In this document: positions 7,418 to 14,896 of the stretch, piece by piece | Numbering within the stretch: position 1 is the first letter of the stretch | Layout: every line of letters starts with the position of its first letter | NCBI RefSeq assembly: GCF_026342735.1 | Contig: NZ_JAPEMM010000001.1 | Span: 1,488,001-1,552,000, forward strand | Length of the DNA: 64,000 nucleotides | Reading direction: 5' to 3' | Source of the DNA: Streptomyces sp. NBC_00193 | GTDB lineage: Bacteria; Actinomycetota; Actinomycetes; Streptomycetales; Streptomycetaceae | Program-made: the position numbers and the translations under genes | The notes under the pieces: model-generated | Database searches by the model: none | What the model was told of the DNA's origin: nothing | Seen by the model: the letters and a program-made list of their open reading frames with translations, nothing else

Positions 7418-9334
7418 ATGCTGAAGATCGCGTTGAGGTCGCTGCGGCGGCGCTGGATGACACAGGTGGGAACGTTCGTGGCGGTGGCCCTGGGGGTCGC
7501 GCTGATGACCGTCATGGGGCTGGGGCTCGCCGCTTCGGCGGCGCTGCCGGATGGTGCCGAAGTGGTGGGCCTCAACTCCATGCTGGGCACCGCGGGCGGG
7601 GTGAGCTCGTTCGTGGCGGCCTTCGTGGTGGCGTCGACCTTCTCCTACGCCGTGGCCGCGCGGCGGCGCGAGCTGGGGCTGCTGCGGCTGGCCGGATCGA
7701 CGCCGGGGCAGCTGCGGCGCCTCGTGATGACGGAGGCGGCGGCCGTCGGGCTGGCCGGGTCGGCGGCCGGGATCGTCCTGGGCCGGGCGGGTGCGCCGCT
7801 GATGGCCCGCTGGACGGTGACGCAGGGGCTGGCGCCCGCCGGGTACGCGATCGGGGACCAGACCTGGCCGCTGCACACGGCGTTCTGGACCGGGCTGCTG
7901 GTCGCGCTGTCGGGGGCGTACGCCGCTTCCCGGCGGGCGGGCCGGGTCGGTCCGCTGGAGGCGCTGCGCGAGGCCGTGACCGACGAGCGGCCCATGACCC
8001 CGGGGCGCTGGGTGGCCGGGGGCGGGCTGCTGCTGGGTGCGGTCGCCTTCGTGGCGTGGCGGCTCGGTTCCGACCCGGGCACGCTGCTCAAGCGCAAGAC
8101 GTACACCTGGCAGCCGATGCTGCTGATCTCCGCGTGCGGGATGCTGGCGCCGGTGCTCGTACGGCCCGTCGTGCGGCTGCTGATGTGGGTCCCGGTCCGG
8201 CTGACCTCCTACGCGGGCCGGGTGGTGCGGGCGAACGCCGCCGCCGGGATCCGCCGGACGGCCGCGGTGGCGGCGCCGGTGCTGGTGATGGTCGCGCTGA
8301 CCGGATCGCTGCTGGGCGCGGCCTGGACGGTGACCGGGGCGAAGACGGCGGAGGCCCGTGCCCGGACCGGCGCGGACTACGTGCTGACCGGCGGGCGGCT
8401 GCCGGACTCCGCCGAGATCGCCGGCGTCCCGGCGGGGAGCGTCCTCGCGGTGGCCGACACCCGGCTGACGGTGCTGGAGGAGGGGTTCGTGAAGGTGCCG
8501 ACGGAGGCCTCGGCGGTCGATCCGGCGGCGCTGGCGGAGGTCTCCCGGCTGCCGGTGGTGGCGGGCTCGGTCGCGGACCTGGACGACGGCGGCATCATCG
8601 TCACGGAGGAGTGGTGGCAGCACCGGGTGGGCGACTCGGTACCGCTGTGGCGGGCGGACGGTACCGCCGCCCGGCTGCGGATCGTGGCGGTGATGCGGAC
8701 GGGCACCGGCAACAACGGGGCATACGTCACCCCGCGCAACGCGCCCGGCGCCGAGGTCTCGCGCGTCGAGGTGCGGGCGCCCGCGTCCGCGGCTCCCGCG
8801 GTCCGCGCGGCGGCGGCCCGTTACGGGGCCACGGCCCACACCAAGGAGGAGTGGCTGACGGCGACGCACCCGCGCACGAACCGCTTCACGGTGCTCGGCT
8901 ACGTCCTGGTCCTGGGCATCGCCCTGCTCTACACGGCGATCGCGCTGGCCAACACCCTGCTGATGGCCACCTCCGACCGGGCCGGCGACCTGCGCCTGCT
9001 CCGGCTGGCCGGGGCCACCCGGGGCCAGGTCCTCGCGGTGACGACGGCCGAATCCCTGCTCGCGGTCGCGGTCGGCACCGTCCTCGGGACCGCGGTCACC
9101 GCGGTCAACCTGGCGGGCATGCGCGCCGCCCTCGCGGCCCTCGGGGTGGACTCGCCGGTGGTGGTCCCCTGGCTCGCGATGGGGGCGGTCGCCGGTCTCT
9201 GCGCCGTGCTCGCGGCCCTGTGCACCCTGCTGCCGGCGGCCCGCGCCCTGCGCCGCCGGACAGGACGGCGCAGGGTGCGGTCGGGTGAAACACCCGGTAT
9301 CGGTGCCGAGTTGGCTGAGTTGGCCTCGGTCTGA
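7418..9334 (+). CDS. FtsX-like ABC transporter permease, no ATPase partner nearby
   Basis: A 638-residue membrane protein with two FtsX-type modules. The first (residues about 1-180) and the last (about 490-620) each carry the family signature: helix, RRRELGLLRLAGSTPGQL or GDLRLLRLAGATRGQV, then more helices. An extracytoplasmic domain lies between them. Such permeases normally work with a MacB/LolD-type ATPase for peptide or antibiotic efflux or signalling. No ATPase gene is adjacent: the neighbour upstream is the divergent two-component kinase and downstream is a SARP. At 638 residues it is short for a two-module permease. Divergence from a two-component system suggests a drug-sensing/resistance unit. 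Confidence 0.75.
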   Translation: MLKIALRSLRRRWMTQVGTFVAVALGVALMTVMGLGLAASAALPDGAEVVGLNSMLGTAGGVSSFVAAFVVASTFSYAVAARRRELGLLRLAGSTPGQLRRLVMTEAAAVGLAGSAAGIVLGRAGAPLMARWTVTQGLAPAGYAIGDQTWPLHTAFWTGLLVALSGAYAASRRAGRVGPLEALREAVTDERPMTPGRWVAGGGLLLGAVAFVAWRLGSDPGTLLKRKTYTWQPMLLISACGMLAPVLVRPVVRLLMWVPVRLTSYAGRVVRANAAAGIRRTAAVAAPVLVMVALTGSLLGAAWTVTGAKTAEARARTGADYVLTGGRLPDSAEIAGVPAGSVLAVADTRLTVLEEGFVKVPTEASAVDPAALAEVSRLPVVAGSVADLDDGGIIVTEEWWQHRVGDSVPLWRADGTAARLRIVAVMRTGTGNNGAYVTPRNAPGAEVSRVEVRAPASAAPAVRAAAARYGATAHTKEEWLTATHPRTNRFTVLGYVLVLGIALLYTAIALANTLLMATSDRAGDLRLLRLAGATRGQVLAVTTAESLLAVAVGTVLGTAVTAVNLAGMRAALAALGVDSPVVVPWLAMGAVAGLCAVLAALCTLLPAARALRRRTGRRRVRSGETPGIGAELAELASV

Positions 9335-9404
9335 GGCCGGTCTCCCCCGGCCTTGGTCTGAGGCCGGTCTCCCCCGGCCTCGGTCTGAGGCCGGTCCGCC
9401 CCGG
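9324..9404. repeat. Three tandem 27-bp hairpin repeats, likely bidirectional terminator
   Basis: Three copies of a 27-bp unit (9324-9350, 9351-9377, 9378-9404) differ at only a few positions. The first two contain the self-complementary arms AGGCCGG and CCGGCCT around a six-base loop, and the third is weaker. The first copy includes the stop codon of the permease gene, and the array ends two bases before the stop of the convergent SARP gene, so it fits a terminator shared by both. Confidence 0.65.
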
Positions 9405-9405
9405 C

Positions 9406-10581
9406 TCAGTCCAGGGTCGGGGCCTGGCGCAGGATCTCCACCTCGAGGCGCTGGAGCGCGGGGCTCGACGAGATGCCCAGGTCCTCGGCCATGCGCCGCT
9501 GATGCATCCGCAGCACCGAGAGCGCGTCGGCCTGACGTCCGGCCCGGTACAGGGCCAGGCTGAAGAGTTCACAGCCGTATTCGCGCAGCGGATGGGACTG
9601 GGTGAAGCCCGCCAGTTCCGAGACGGCCACTTCGTGGGCGCCCACGGCGATCAGTGCCGCGCAGCGGCCCTCGACCACCGAGAGGCGCAGTTCCTCCAGG
9701 CGCACCACCTCGGGCGACACGTGGGTGGCGTCGGAGACTTCCGCGTACGCCTCCCCGCGCCACAGGGCGAGCCCGGCCTCGAACTCGTCGAGGGCCCGCT
9801 GCGGGTCACACCGGTCCAGTGCCTGCCAGCCGGCGGTCGCGCAGGTGCCGAACCGGTGGGCGTCCACGTCCACGACACTGCTGTCCAGTAAGTAGCCGCG
9901 ACCCCGGGTGCGCAACACCTTCGCGGGCTTGCGCGGTGCGCGGTCCGGCTCCAGCACCCGGCGCAGGTTGGCGATGTAGGCGTGCAGCGAGGAGATCGCC
10001 GACTGCGGGGGCTGGCCGTCCCACAGCGCTTCCACGAGCACGTCCACCGATACGGGCTGGCCCACCTGGCTGACCAGCAGGGTGAGCGCCGCCCGCTGCT
10101 TCGTGGCCCCGAGGTCCACGTAGCGTCCGCCGATGGTCGCCTCGATCGGACCCAGGACCCGGAACTCGACCTTGGCCGGCGCTGCGTCCCGGGCCTCCTC
10201 CGGGTCCTCCTGCGCCCACCGGACACCGCCGTGCGGCCGCGGAGCGGGGGGCTGGGGCGCGACGGCGTGCGCACCAGTCCGCTCGCGGGCCATCTCGAAG
10301 ACGGCGGCGGGAGGCGGGGACTGGAGGTCGAGCTCCAGCGCCATCGTGAAGTACATCTTCAGCGTCTCGTTGGCCTGGCGGAGTTCCCGTACTTCCCGCT
10401 CCAGCTCGGCGACGCTCCGCGTGCTCCGTGTACCCGTCGTACCCGTCGTACTCGCCGCACTCCTCGTACTGCCTCCCAAACGCTGTCCGACGACAATGTC
10501 CGTACCTCGCCTACCGCCGCCCCTGAGGTCTGCGGTCAACACACCGAAATCAATTTCTTCGTTCACTGCCTCTGTACTCAT
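9406..10581 (-). CDS. SARP-family cluster activator with coiled-coil N-terminal extension
   Basis: The central part (about residues 135-225) is the winged-helix DNA-binding domain of AfsR/SARP regulators (VEFRVLGPIEA, LGATKQRAALTLLVSQVGQPVSVDVLVEALW, ISSLHAYIANLRRVLEP, RGYLLD), followed by the bacterial transcriptional activation domain. SARPs activate antibiotic gene clusters by binding direct repeats at 11-bp spacing, and such arrays occur in this cluster. Residues about 55-90 form a coiled coil (LEREVRELRQANETLKMYF) strongly reminiscent of the leucine-zipper end of IS3 OrfA proteins, which is unusual for a SARP. Codon 231 (9889-9891) is TTA, so translation should depend on bldA tRNA. The gene is the outer left gene of the cluster, read away from it. 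Confidence 0.9.
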   Translation of the reverse strand: MSTEAVNEEIDFGVLTADLRGGGRRGTDIVVGQRLGGSTRSAASTTGTTGTRSTRSVAELEREVRELRQANETLKMYFTMALELDLQSPPPAAVFEMARERTGAHAVAPQPPAPRPHGGVRWAQEDPEEARDAAPAKVEFRVLGPIEATIGGRYVDLGATKQRAALTLLVSQVGQPVSVDVLVEALWDGQPPQSAISSLHAYIANLRRVLEPDRAPRKPAKVLRTRGRGYLLDSSVVDVDAHRFGTCATAGWQALDRCDPQRALDEFEAGLALWRGEAYAEVSDATHVSPEVVRLEELRLSVVEGRCAALIAVGAHEVAVSELAGFTQSHPLREYGCELFSLALYRAGRQADALSVLRMHQRRMAEDLGISSSPALQRLEVEILRQAPTLD

Positions 10582-10885
10582 CAAGCTCCCCCGAAAGATG
10601 CGTACGTCCCGGCCTCAGCCGGATGACGAGAGTCGTCACCTCTGCACCAGGAAGGATCCTGCATGGCGATCAAGAATGACAACCCCCGTTGAAAATCTGG
10701 TGAGTTGAACTTTAGCCAGCCGGATGGCATATGCCCGCACCAGTAGATCCGGGCAACGTTCGGAATCCCGCACTCCCTCGCGCGATGACGTTCAGCTCGT
10801 CACTGATCATGCTGGGAGCGCCGGGGTGGGGATCATTCCGCTTCCCCTCCGACCGGCGCTCCGCATTAGGGCCCTCGCCCCTCGA
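10582..10885. other. Intergenic region upstream of the SARP gene
   Basis: About 300 bases without a convincing gene, between the methyltransferase stop and the SARP start. It must hold the SARP promoter. It is locally AT-richer around 10690-10715, where GTTGA occurs twice 16 bases apart. I see no clear 11-bp heptamer array here, unlike the other cluster promoters. Confidence 0.4.
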
Positions 10886-11884
10886 CTACCGCGCGAAGAT
10901 CAACGTGGTCGGCGAAGGCGTGCTCTGGAAGGTGATTTCACCGAAGCCGGCCTTCGTGAGCCAGGCGTGGTAATCCGCTCGGCTCCAGGTGCCTCCGTGC
11001 CGGCTCTTGAGCAGCATTTCCGAGGCGAAGGTCAGCGCGAAGGGAGGGCCGCTGCGGTCGTCCTCGACGATGTAGTCGGAGACGACCAGCGTACCGCCGG
11101 GCTTCAGGGCACTGCGCGCCTTGGCGAAGATCGCGATGTTGTCCTCCGGCCCTTCCTGGTGGGCGATGTTGGAGTACATCACGATGTCGTGCGCGGCGTC
11201 GCCGAATCCGGTGGTGTGGAAGTCCCCGTTGATGAAGCCGACGCGATCGGCCACGCCCCGCTCGGTGAGCAGCCTGCGGGCGATCGAGTTGATCGGCTCC
11301 CAGTCGAGCTGGGTCGCGCGCGCATCGGGGTTCACTTCCAGCCAGATGCCGGAGCAGATGCCCGAGCCGCCGCCGATGTCGAGGATCGAGATCTCCCCGG
11401 CCTCCGACAGCCGCAGCGTCTCGGCGGCGATCTTGGCGACGGGAACGGACTGGGCGGCGATGGCCTGGACGAGCTGCTCCCAGTGCGGGTTGTCGGCCAC
11501 CTCCACCACGGCGTCCGTCAGCGGGCCGCCGGTGCGGACGACCTCGGGAAGCACCGAAAGGCTGCCCATGTGGCCCATCTTGAGCTTGGCGAACCCGCTC
11601 AGCGATTCGGCGCGGCCCTCCACCAGGAAGGCGGACGCCTCGGCGGTGTTGCGGTAGTCGCCGCCGTCCACCTCGACCAGGCCGATGCTGACCAGGCCGT
11701 CGAGGAGGGCTTGCGCACCCCGCTCGGAGATCCCGGCGAGGTCGGCCAGGTGGGCGGCGGAGGTAGCGCCGTCCTCCAGGTGGGTGAACAGGGAGTGGCT
11801 CGCCGCCGTGCCCAGGATGCCGGTCGCCCAGTACCCGGTGATGAGCCGCATGATCCGATCCGACGTCGGCTGGCCGTTGGTCAT
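10886..11884 (-). CDS. SAM-dependent O-methyltransferase (naphthol/quinone type)
   Basis: A 332-residue methyltransferase with an N-terminal winged-helix dimerisation domain (residues about 10-100, e.g. SERGAQALLDGLVSIGLVE) and a Rossmann domain with the SAM motif ILDIGGGSG. This is the architecture of polyketide and plant-type O-methyltransferases. Its ATG overlaps the stop of the THN synthase gene (ATGA), so both are translated together, and the likely substrate is a THN- or flaviolin-derived hydroxyl. A C-methyltransferase role is not excluded. Confidence 0.85.
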   Translation of the reverse strand: MTNGQPTSDRIMRLITGYWATGILGTAASHSLFTHLEDGATSAAHLADLAGISERGAQALLDGLVSIGLVEVDGGDYRNTAEASAFLVEGRAESLSGFAKLKMGHMGSLSVLPEVVRTGGPLTDAVVEVADNPHWEQLVQAIAAQSVPVAKIAAETLRLSEAGEISILDIGGGSGICSGIWLEVNPDARATQLDWEPINSIARRLLTERGVADRVGFINGDFHTTGFGDAAHDIVMYSNIAHQEGPEDNIAIFAKARSALKPGGTLVVSDYIVEDDRSGPPFALTFASEMLLKSRHGGTWSRADYHAWLTKAGFGEITFQSTPSPTTLIFAR

Positions 11885-13020
11885 GCCGTCCCCACCATGC
11901 TTCCCGAGAGCTGACGCGGCACCGACCGGGCGGCCGGCTTCGCTTCCACGTGCTGCGGGGCGGCCGGAACCCAGCTCCCCAGTACCATTTCGGCCGTGAT
12001 CCCGGGACCGAATCCGGCAATCACACCGGTGGATCCCGCCGACAGCCGCTCGGCTTCTTCGAACTGCCGGCGAAGGGCGTCGAACACGACCGCGCTGGCG
12101 ATGTTCCCGTATTCCGTCAGCGTGGACCAGCTGTGCCGGAAGACCGTCCGGTCCACGTTGAGGAACTTGGCGAGGTCGTCCAGAATCCGGGGGCCGCCGG
12201 CGTGAATGATGTAGAAGTCCAGATCTCCGATGTCCCAGCCGTGGAGCGTGGCCAGGTCGCCCAGCACCGGAGCGATCGGTTCCATCGTTCCGGGCACCCG
12301 GCGGTCGAGCTGGAAGTGGAATCCGGTGTCGCGGACGGAGTACGAGATCCAGTCCTCGGTGTTCGGAATGAGGTAGGAGGCGTTGCGCTCCAGCAGAACG
12401 CCGGCGCCCCCGCTGCCGCGCACCACCGCGGCCGCGACCGCGTCACCGAACAGCCCGTCCGACAGCAGCGAACCGACGTCGTCGGCATCGGGCTGGTAGC
12501 ACAGCGAGCACAGCTCGCAGGAGACGATCAGGACGTTGCTCTCGGGGTGTGCCACGCAGAAGTCGTGCGCGCGGTTGATCGCCGCACCACCCGCGGCGCA
12601 GCCGAGCTGCGCGATGGGGAGCTGCCGCGTGTCGTAGCGGAACCCCATCTCGTTGATCAGCCACGCGGTGAGCGAGGGCATCATGAACCCGGTGCACGAG
12701 ACGTAGATGATCGCGTCGATGTCCGTCGCCACCAGGCCCGCGTTCTCCAGGGCCTTTTCTATGACTTCCGGGCACCGCTTCTTCGATTCGATCTCGTAGA
12801 TGCGATTGCGTTCCTGGAAACCGGGGTGGCGCAGCGTCTTCTCGATCGGCTGGACCAGGTGACGCTTGCGCACCCCCGTGTTCTCTATCAGTCGAAGGGC
12901 CAGCGGAAGCTGCGGCTTGCCCGCGTGCGCTTCCCTGGCGAATGCCAGAGTGTCTTCCATCGTGATGATGTGTTCCGGCACGCTCACCGAAGGCTTACAT
13001 AGAATTGGCATACCTGGCAT
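11881..13020 (-). CDS. rppA: Type III polyketide synthase, 1,3,6,8-tetrahydroxynaphthalene synthase
   Basis: A 379-residue chalcone-synthase-fold enzyme with the full catalytic triad: Cys 141 in AQLGCAAGGAAI, His 273 in IIHAGGPRIL and Asn 306 in TEYGNIAS. The second cysteine, in YVSCTGFMMPS (residue 109), is the feature associated with RppA-type THN synthases, which condense five malonyl-CoA units into THN. Length and the sequence around both cysteines agree with RppA rather than with alkylresorcinol or dihydroxyphenylacetate synthases. It is the first gene of a two-gene transcript with the methyltransferase and has its own heptamer array upstream. Alternative ATG three codons downstream. Confidence 0.93.
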   Translation of the reverse strand: MPGMPILCKPSVSVPEHIITMEDTLAFAREAHAGKPQLPLALRLIENTGVRKRHLVQPIEKTLRHPGFQERNRIYEIESKKRCPEVIEKALENAGLVATDIDAIIYVSCTGFMMPSLTAWLINEMGFRYDTRQLPIAQLGCAAGGAAINRAHDFCVAHPESNVLIVSCELCSLCYQPDADDVGSLLSDGLFGDAVAAAVVRGSGGAGVLLERNASYLIPNTEDWISYSVRDTGFHFQLDRRVPGTMEPIAPVLGDLATLHGWDIGDLDFYIIHAGGPRILDDLAKFLNVDRTVFRHSWSTLTEYGNIASAVVFDALRRQFEEAERLSAGSTGVIAGFGPGITAEMVLGSWVPAAPQHVEAKPAARSVPRQLSGSMVGTA

Positions 13021-13088
13021 CTATCTCTCTGATGTAGAGAATTTTCTGCTGCCCTCACAGCGTGTACGTTCCCCAACATCGCGTATGG

Positions 13089-13117
13089 CGCTTGCTACTG
13101 GCTTGGCGGTGACTTGC
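13089..13117. promoter_or_regulatory. SARP-type operator: three heptamers at 11-bp spacing before the PKS gene
   Basis: On the + strand, CGCTTGC (13089), GGCTTGG (13100) and GACTTGC (13111) are separated by exact four-base spacers, so each starts 11 bases after the last. The array lies about 70 bases upstream of the PKS start (gene on the minus strand, whose sense reads CAAG-type heptamers). Direct heptamers one helical turn apart are the known site type for SARP activators. Confidence 0.7.
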
Positions 13118-13136
13118 CTTCCCCGGGACCTTTCGA

Positions 13137-13161
13137 CCGGACCATTCGGCCGGACCATTCG
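13137..13161. repeat. Direct repeat of a 12-mer upstream of the PKS gene
   Basis: The 12-mer CCGGACCATTCG occurs twice, at 13137 and 13150, 13 bases apart, just beyond the heptamer array. It may be a second protein-binding site or a simple duplication. Confidence 0.35.
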
Positions 13162-13220
13162 CCGGGGTCTTTCGCCTGGCCTTTAGCCGTGCGGATAGGG
13201 GGACGGGGTCCCCGAGGGAA

Positions 13221-13270
13221 CCCGCGGGAGCCTGTGGGAGTCCACGGGAGTCCGTGGGAGTCCGTGGGAG
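13221..13270. repeat. Five 10-bp tandem units ending in GGGAG
   Basis: Five consecutive 10-bp units (cccgcGGGAG, cctgtGGGAG, tccacGGGAG, tccgtGGGAG, tccgtGGGAG) occupy the noncoding stretch between the PKS promoter and the 3' end of the lyase gene. The rest of 13021-13402 shows no gene. The period is close to one DNA turn, so a regulatory role is possible. Confidence 0.5.
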
Positions 13271-13402
13271 GCATATTGGCCGAAACACGCCGCCCGCGGC
13301 CCCGGGAACGACGGAGCCCCGGCCGTGGACGGCGACCCCGAAGGTCGTCCGCCCCCAGCCGGGGCTTCTCCGCGCCGCCGGGAGGATCCGGCGCAGCCTT
13401 GC

Positions 13403-14896
13403 CTACTCCGCCTGCGCCCGCGGGGGACGGCCGGCGCGGGCCAGCTCCTGGTCCACCAGGGCCGGTGCGGCGCCCGTGTACCCCTCCGGATCCAGCAGCC
13501 GGACGATCTGGGCGTCCGTCAGGTGCCGCTTCACCTTGGGCAGCGCGCCCAGGATCTCGGCCAGCGAGCCGCCGGTGCGCTCCGCCTCGGCCGAGGCCCG
13601 GGTCAGCAGTTCCTTCGCCTCGGCCTTGCCGATCCGGGGCGCCAGGACGGCGGACACCCTCTCCGACACCACTTGGCTTCCCGTCAGCATCAGGTTCTCC
13701 CGCATCCGTTCGGGCCGTACGACCAGCCCCTCGGCCAGTTCCACGGCGGTGTGCGCGGCGCCGCCGGCCAGCCGCAGGCACTCGCGCAGCAGCTGCCACT
13801 CGGCGTGCCACACCCCGGCCGACCGCTCGTCCTCACAGACCAGGCACTGCGTCACCCCGGCTGCGAGCAGCGGCACTTGGAGTGCGGCGCTGCGGATCAG
13901 GGTGGCCAGGACCGGGTTGCGCTTGTGCGGCATCGCCGAGGACGCGCCGCGCCCTTCCACCGCCGGTTCGGCGACCTCTCCGACCTCGGTCCGGGTCAGC
14001 GACTGCACGTCCACGGCGACCTTGCCCAGGGCGCCCGTGACGAACGCCAGGGCGCCGGCGAGATCGGCCATCGGGGTGCGCAGCGCGTGCCACGGCAGCG
14101 GCGGGCGGGCCAGGCCGGTCTCGGCGGCGTAGGCGTCCAGGAGCCGGTCCGCGTAGTCGCCGTAGTCGCCGTGGCTGCCGTGGCTGCCGTAGTCGCCGCC
14201 GTACTCGCCGCCCTCTCCGGGCGCGGCGAACTCCAGGTATCCGGCGAGGGTGCCGGCCGCTCCGCCCAGCGATACGGGCAGGCCTCCGTCGAGTACGGCG
14301 GCCACCCGGTCCCGGGCGTCCAGCAGCAGCCTGCGCCAGCCGGCCGCCTTCAGGCCGAAGGTGGTGGGGACGGCGTGCAGGGTGAGCGTGCGGCCCGCCA
14401 TGGCGGTGTCGCGGTGCCGGGCGGCGAGGTCCGCCAGGGCTTCGGCGGCCCGTTCCAGGTCCGCGCGGATCAGCCGCAGCGTGCGGTCGGCGACCAGCAT
14501 GGCGCCGGTGTCGAAGACATCCTGGCTGGTGGAGCCGTGGTGGACGAACTCCGCGGCTTCCGGCGACTCGGCGGCGACCAGCCGGGTCAGCTCCCGGACC
14601 AGTCCGACCACCGGGTTCGCGGTCTCGCGCGCGACCAGCGCGAGTGCGCGGACGTCCAGCCGTTCGGCCCGCGCCGCACGGCTGATGGCGGCGGCCGCCT
14701 CCGCGGGCACGCTGCCGGCCTTGGCCTGGGCGCGGGCGAGGGCCGCCTCCGCGTCGAGCATGGCCTGCAGCCAGGCCATGTCGGAGGTGACGGCCTCGGC
14801 GGGCGTGCCGGCCCGGACCGGGGACAGCAGCCCGGAGTCGGGGCCGTACCCGGCCGGCTCCGTGCCGGGCGCGCTCGCTCGGTTGTCGTCTGTCAT
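13403..14896 (-). CDS. Nitrosuccinate lyase, CreD-like (aspartase/fumarase superfamily)
   Basis: A 497-residue member of the adenylosuccinate lyase/aspartase superfamily. The family signature loop GASSAMPHKRNP is at about residues 317-328 with the catalytic serine, the HHGSTSQDVFDTG region is at 119-131, and TLHAVPTTFG carries another active-site His. Superfamily members cleave a C-N bond with release of fumarate. Next to a CreE-like flavoenzyme, the best match is nitrosuccinate lyase, which releases nitrous acid. Overlap with that upstream gene (ATGA) supports a joint two-step pathway. A low-complexity Gly/Tyr/Asp/Ser/His insertion (about 228-250), encoded by short tandem repeats, is unusual. 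A housekeeping purB role is unlikely in this context. Confidence 0.82.
   Translation of the reverse strand: MTDDNRASAPGTEPAGYGPDSGLLSPVRAGTPAEAVTSDMAWLQAMLDAEAALARAQAKAGSVPAEAAAAISRAARAERLDVRALALVARETANPVVGLVRELTRLVAAESPEAAEFVHHGSTSQDVFDTGAMLVADRTLRLIRADLERAAEALADLAARHRDTAMAGRTLTLHAVPTTFGLKAAGWRRLLLDARDRVAAVLDGGLPVSLGGAAGTLAGYLEFAAPGEGGEYGGDYGSHGSHGDYGDYADRLLDAYAAETGLARPPLPWHALRTPMADLAGALAFVTGALGKVAVDVQSLTRTEVGEVAEPAVEGRGASSAMPHKRNPVLATLIRSAALQVPLLAAGVTQCLVCEDERSAGVWHAEWQLLRECLRLAGGAAHTAVELAEGLVVRPERMRENLMLTGSQVVSERVSAVLAPRIGKAEAKELLTRASAEAERTGGSLAEILGALPKVKRHLTDAQIVRLLDPEGYTGAAPALVDQELARAGRPPRAQAE

Noticed and set aside
5369-8869. Very long minus-strand frame of about 1170 codons
   Set aside because: Only its last 220 codons are a gene (the response regulator). 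The rest is Arg/Pro/Gly-rich shadow antisense to the permease and out of frame with the kinase, typical of GC-rich DNA.
13221-13270. CRISPR-like array
   Set aside because: Units are only 10 bp without spacers, and no cas genes are nearby.
13403-14896. Housekeeping adenylosuccinate lyase or cycloisomerase
   Set aside because: The superfamily signature alone would allow it, but overlap with a CreE-like gene inside the cluster makes nitrosuccinate lyase the better call.
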